Origin: DATKEG01 sp035544515
GTDB lineage: Bacteria; Acidobacteriota; Vicinamibacteria; Fen-336
DNA length: 15,895 bases
Assembly: GCA_035544515.1 (NCBI GenBank)
Contig: DATKEG010000252.1
Span: 1-15,895 of the forward strand
Direction: 5' to 3'
In this document: positions 14,453-15,895 of the stretch, piece by piece
Position numbering within the stretch: the first letter of the stretch is position 1
Layout: each line of letters begins with the position of its first letter
The notes under the pieces: generated by a model
Seen by the model: only the letters and a program-made list of their open reading frames with translations
Told to the model about the DNA's origin: nothing
Database searches by the model: none
Translations under genes and position numbers: made by a program

Positions 14453-15874
14453 GTGGTCGACATCGGCAGCTCCCCGCCCCTGCGCCGGGTCCTCGGCCTC
14501 CGGGACCTCGTCCTCTTCTTCGTCACCACCGGCACGAACCTGCAGTGGGTCGCGCTGGCGGCCGCGGCCGGACCGAGCGCGCTGCCGGTCTGGGCGGCCG
14601 GCGCGGCGGCCATGTTCGTGCCCCTCTCCGTCTGCGTGGTGGACCTGTCGTCGCGGTACCCGCAGGAGGGCGGCTTGTACGTCTGGACCCGGCGCGCCTT
14701 CGGCCCCTTCGCCGGCTTCATGACGGGCTGGACGTATTGGACGAGCAACCTGCCCTACTTCCCGGGCCTCCTCTACTTCACCGCCGGCAACGCGCTCATC
14801 GCCCTGGGCGCGGCCGGAGCGCCGCTCACGGCCAGCCCGGCCTACTTCATCACCGCCGCCCTCGCCGGCCTGGCGCTGGCCACCGTGCTCAACGTGCGCG
14901 GGCTCCACGTCGGGAAGTGGCTCAACAACGTCGGAGCGGTGACCCGCTGGCTGGCCACGCTCCTCCTGATCGGCCTGGGGACGCTCGCCCTCGTCCGCCT
15001 GGGACCGGCCACGTCCTTCAGCGCGTCCGCGCTCCTGCCCGGCCTGGGCGTCCGCGACCTCGTCTTCTTCTCGGCGATCGCGTTTGCGTGGACGGGGCCC
15101 GAGGCGGCATCGTTCATGGGTGACGAGATCCAGCAGCCGCGCCGCACCCTCCCCCGGGCCCTCGCCCTGGCCGCGCCGATGATCGCCGCCATCTACGTGC
15201 TGGGAACGCTGAGCGTGCTCGTGGCCGTCCCCGCCGCCGAGGTCAGCGGCCTGCAGGGCATCATGCAGGCGGTGGCCCGGGCCGAGGAGCGGCTGGGCCT
15301 CTCGGGCGTCGTGCCCCTGGCCGCCGCGTTGATGACCGTCACCTGCCTGGGCAGCGTCGGCGCCTGGCTGGAGGCGGTGGCGCGCCTGCCGCTGGTCGCC
15401 GGCCTGGACCGCCACCTGCCGCCCGCGTTCTCGCGGCTCCACCCGCGCTGGGGATCGCCGCACGTGGCGCTGCTCACGCAAGCGGCCGTGGCCGCCGTGT
15501 TCGTCTTCCTCGGCCAGGCCGGCACCACGGTCAAGGGGGCCTACGAGGTGCTGGTGAGCACCACGTTCATCGTCACGTTCGTGCCCTTCGTCCTGGTGTT
15601 CGCCGCCGCCATCCGGCTCCAGGGGACGCCGCGCCCGCCCGAGGCCGTGCGCATCCCGGGCGGAGCGGGCACGGTCAGGGCGCTCGCCGCCGTGGGCCTC
15701 GTGACGACGCTGGTCTCGATCGGGCTGGCCCTGCTGCCCGCGCCCGACGAGCCGCGGAAGCTGCTGGCGGTGGGCAAGGTCGTCGGCCTGAGTCTCGCCC
15801 TGGTGCTCGCGGGGGTGGCCGTGTACGTGCGCGGCCGCGCGGCGGCGGCGGCGGTCGCGGCGGAGCGCGCGTGA
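14453..15874 (+). CDS. APC-superfamily amino-acid permease
   Basis: This is an inner-membrane secondary transporter of the amino acid-polyamine-organocation superfamily with about 12 hydrophobic segments over 473 residues. Seen near the N-terminus: LGLRDLVLFFVTTGTNLQWV and a small-residue-rich first helix, SSRYPQEGGLYVWTRRAFGP between early helices (the usual conserved loop), and WTYWTSNLPYFPG. Mid-protein is FAWTGPEAASFMGDEIQQPRR, the classical E-[IV]-x-x-P-R-R loop. The type resembles GadC-like or glutamate:GABA antiporter-like members of soil bacteria, but the substrate cannot be assigned. The GTG at 14453 is preferred. The open frame extends to a TTG at 14411 whose extra 14 residues (Arg/Pro/His-rich) look unlike coding sequence. 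No Shine-Dalgarno sequence precedes either. It is divergent from the hydrolase gene and ends 21 bases before the window edge with an Ala-rich tail. Confidence 0.88.
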   Translation: MVDIGSSPPLRRVLGLRDLVLFFVTTGTNLQWVALAAAAGPSALPVWAAGAAAMFVPLSVCVVDLSSRYPQEGGLYVWTRRAFGPFAGFMTGWTYWTSNLPYFPGLLYFTAGNALIALGAAGAPLTASPAYFITAALAGLALATVLNVRGLHVGKWLNNVGAVTRWLATLLLIGLGTLALVRLGPATSFSASALLPGLGVRDLVFFSAIAFAWTGPEAASFMGDEIQQPRRTLPRALALAAPMIAAIYVLGTLSVLVAVPAAEVSGLQGIMQAVARAEERLGLSGVVPLAAALMTVTCLGSVGAWLEAVARLPLVAGLDRHLPPAFSRLHPRWGSPHVALLTQAAVAAVFVFLGQAGTTVKGAYEVLVSTTFIVTFVPFVLVFAAAIRLQGTPRPPEAVRIPGGAGTVRALAAVGLVTTLVSIGLALLPAPDEPRKLLAVGKVVGLSLALVLAGVAVYVRGRAAAAAVAAERA

Positions 15875-15895
15875 CCCGGCGGGGGCGCGCGACCG

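Noticed and set aside
12216..14723. Open frame of 835 codons on the plus strand opposite the hydrolase
   Set aside because: The minus strand has a complete hydrolase with catalytic triad; the opposite translation is shadow sequence without motifs.
15838..15866. GCG-type repeats at the end of the permease as a microsatellite or regulatory repeat
   Set aside because: They encode an Ala-rich C-terminal tail in frame and are irregular; composition explains them.

Overview
The window is a dense, very G+C-rich stretch (about 70 % or more by eye) of a bacterial chromosome. It holds twelve protein genes, no RNA genes, no CRISPR array and no recognisable insertion sequence. The outer-membrane LPS assembly protein LptD shows that the cell is Gram-negative (diderm). 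The gene mix, short gaps, frequent GTG starts and TAGAAT-type -10 boxes in high-GC DNA would fit an uncultivated soil or groundwater lineage such as Rokubacteria/Methylomirabilota, or a deltaproteobacterial or acidobacterial relative. That placement is an inference and cannot be settled from this sequence alone.

Layout. (1) Positions 3-4225, plus strand: a compact envelope unit of lptD (5' end cut by the window), an RmlB-type nucleotide-sugar 4,6-dehydratase overlapping it by 4 bases, and a second sugar-nucleotide SDR 9 bases later. Together they suggest LPS export coupled to supply of a 6-deoxyhexose for LPS. (2) Positions 4285-6689, minus strand: an unrecognised 87-residue protein behind a near-consensus promoter, then a MOFRL-family glycerate 2-kinase, then grpE, which also has a candidate promoter of its own. 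(3) Positions 6850-8954, minus strand: mtnA (methylthioribose-1-phosphate isomerase) and tsaD (tRNA t6A synthesis), overlapping by 4 bases. (4) Positions 9115-12184, plus strand: a Glu/Leu/Phe/Val-family glutamate dehydrogenase, then moeA and moaC for molybdenum cofactor synthesis. The dehydrogenase and moeA each have a TAGAAT hexamer exactly 13 bases before the chosen start and no Shine-Dalgarno sequence, which points to leaderless or near-leaderless messages. (5) Positions 12210-14369, minus strand: a large CocE/NonD-type serine hydrolase whose first ~33 residues look like the start of an unrelated FAD-dependent oxidoreductase. (6) Positions 14453-15874, plus strand: an APC-superfamily amino-acid permease, divergent from the hydrolase.

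Most of the window is housekeeping metabolism and I see no defence system, phage or mobile element. The observations most worth a second look are the oxidoreductase-like N-terminus on the hydrolase, the pair of apparently leaderless promoters with identical spacing, the small unknown protein heading the glycerate kinase/grpE run, the hairpin that includes the moaC start codon, and the pairing of two different sugar-nucleotide SDRs with lptD. No gap between genes exceeds about 165 bases.
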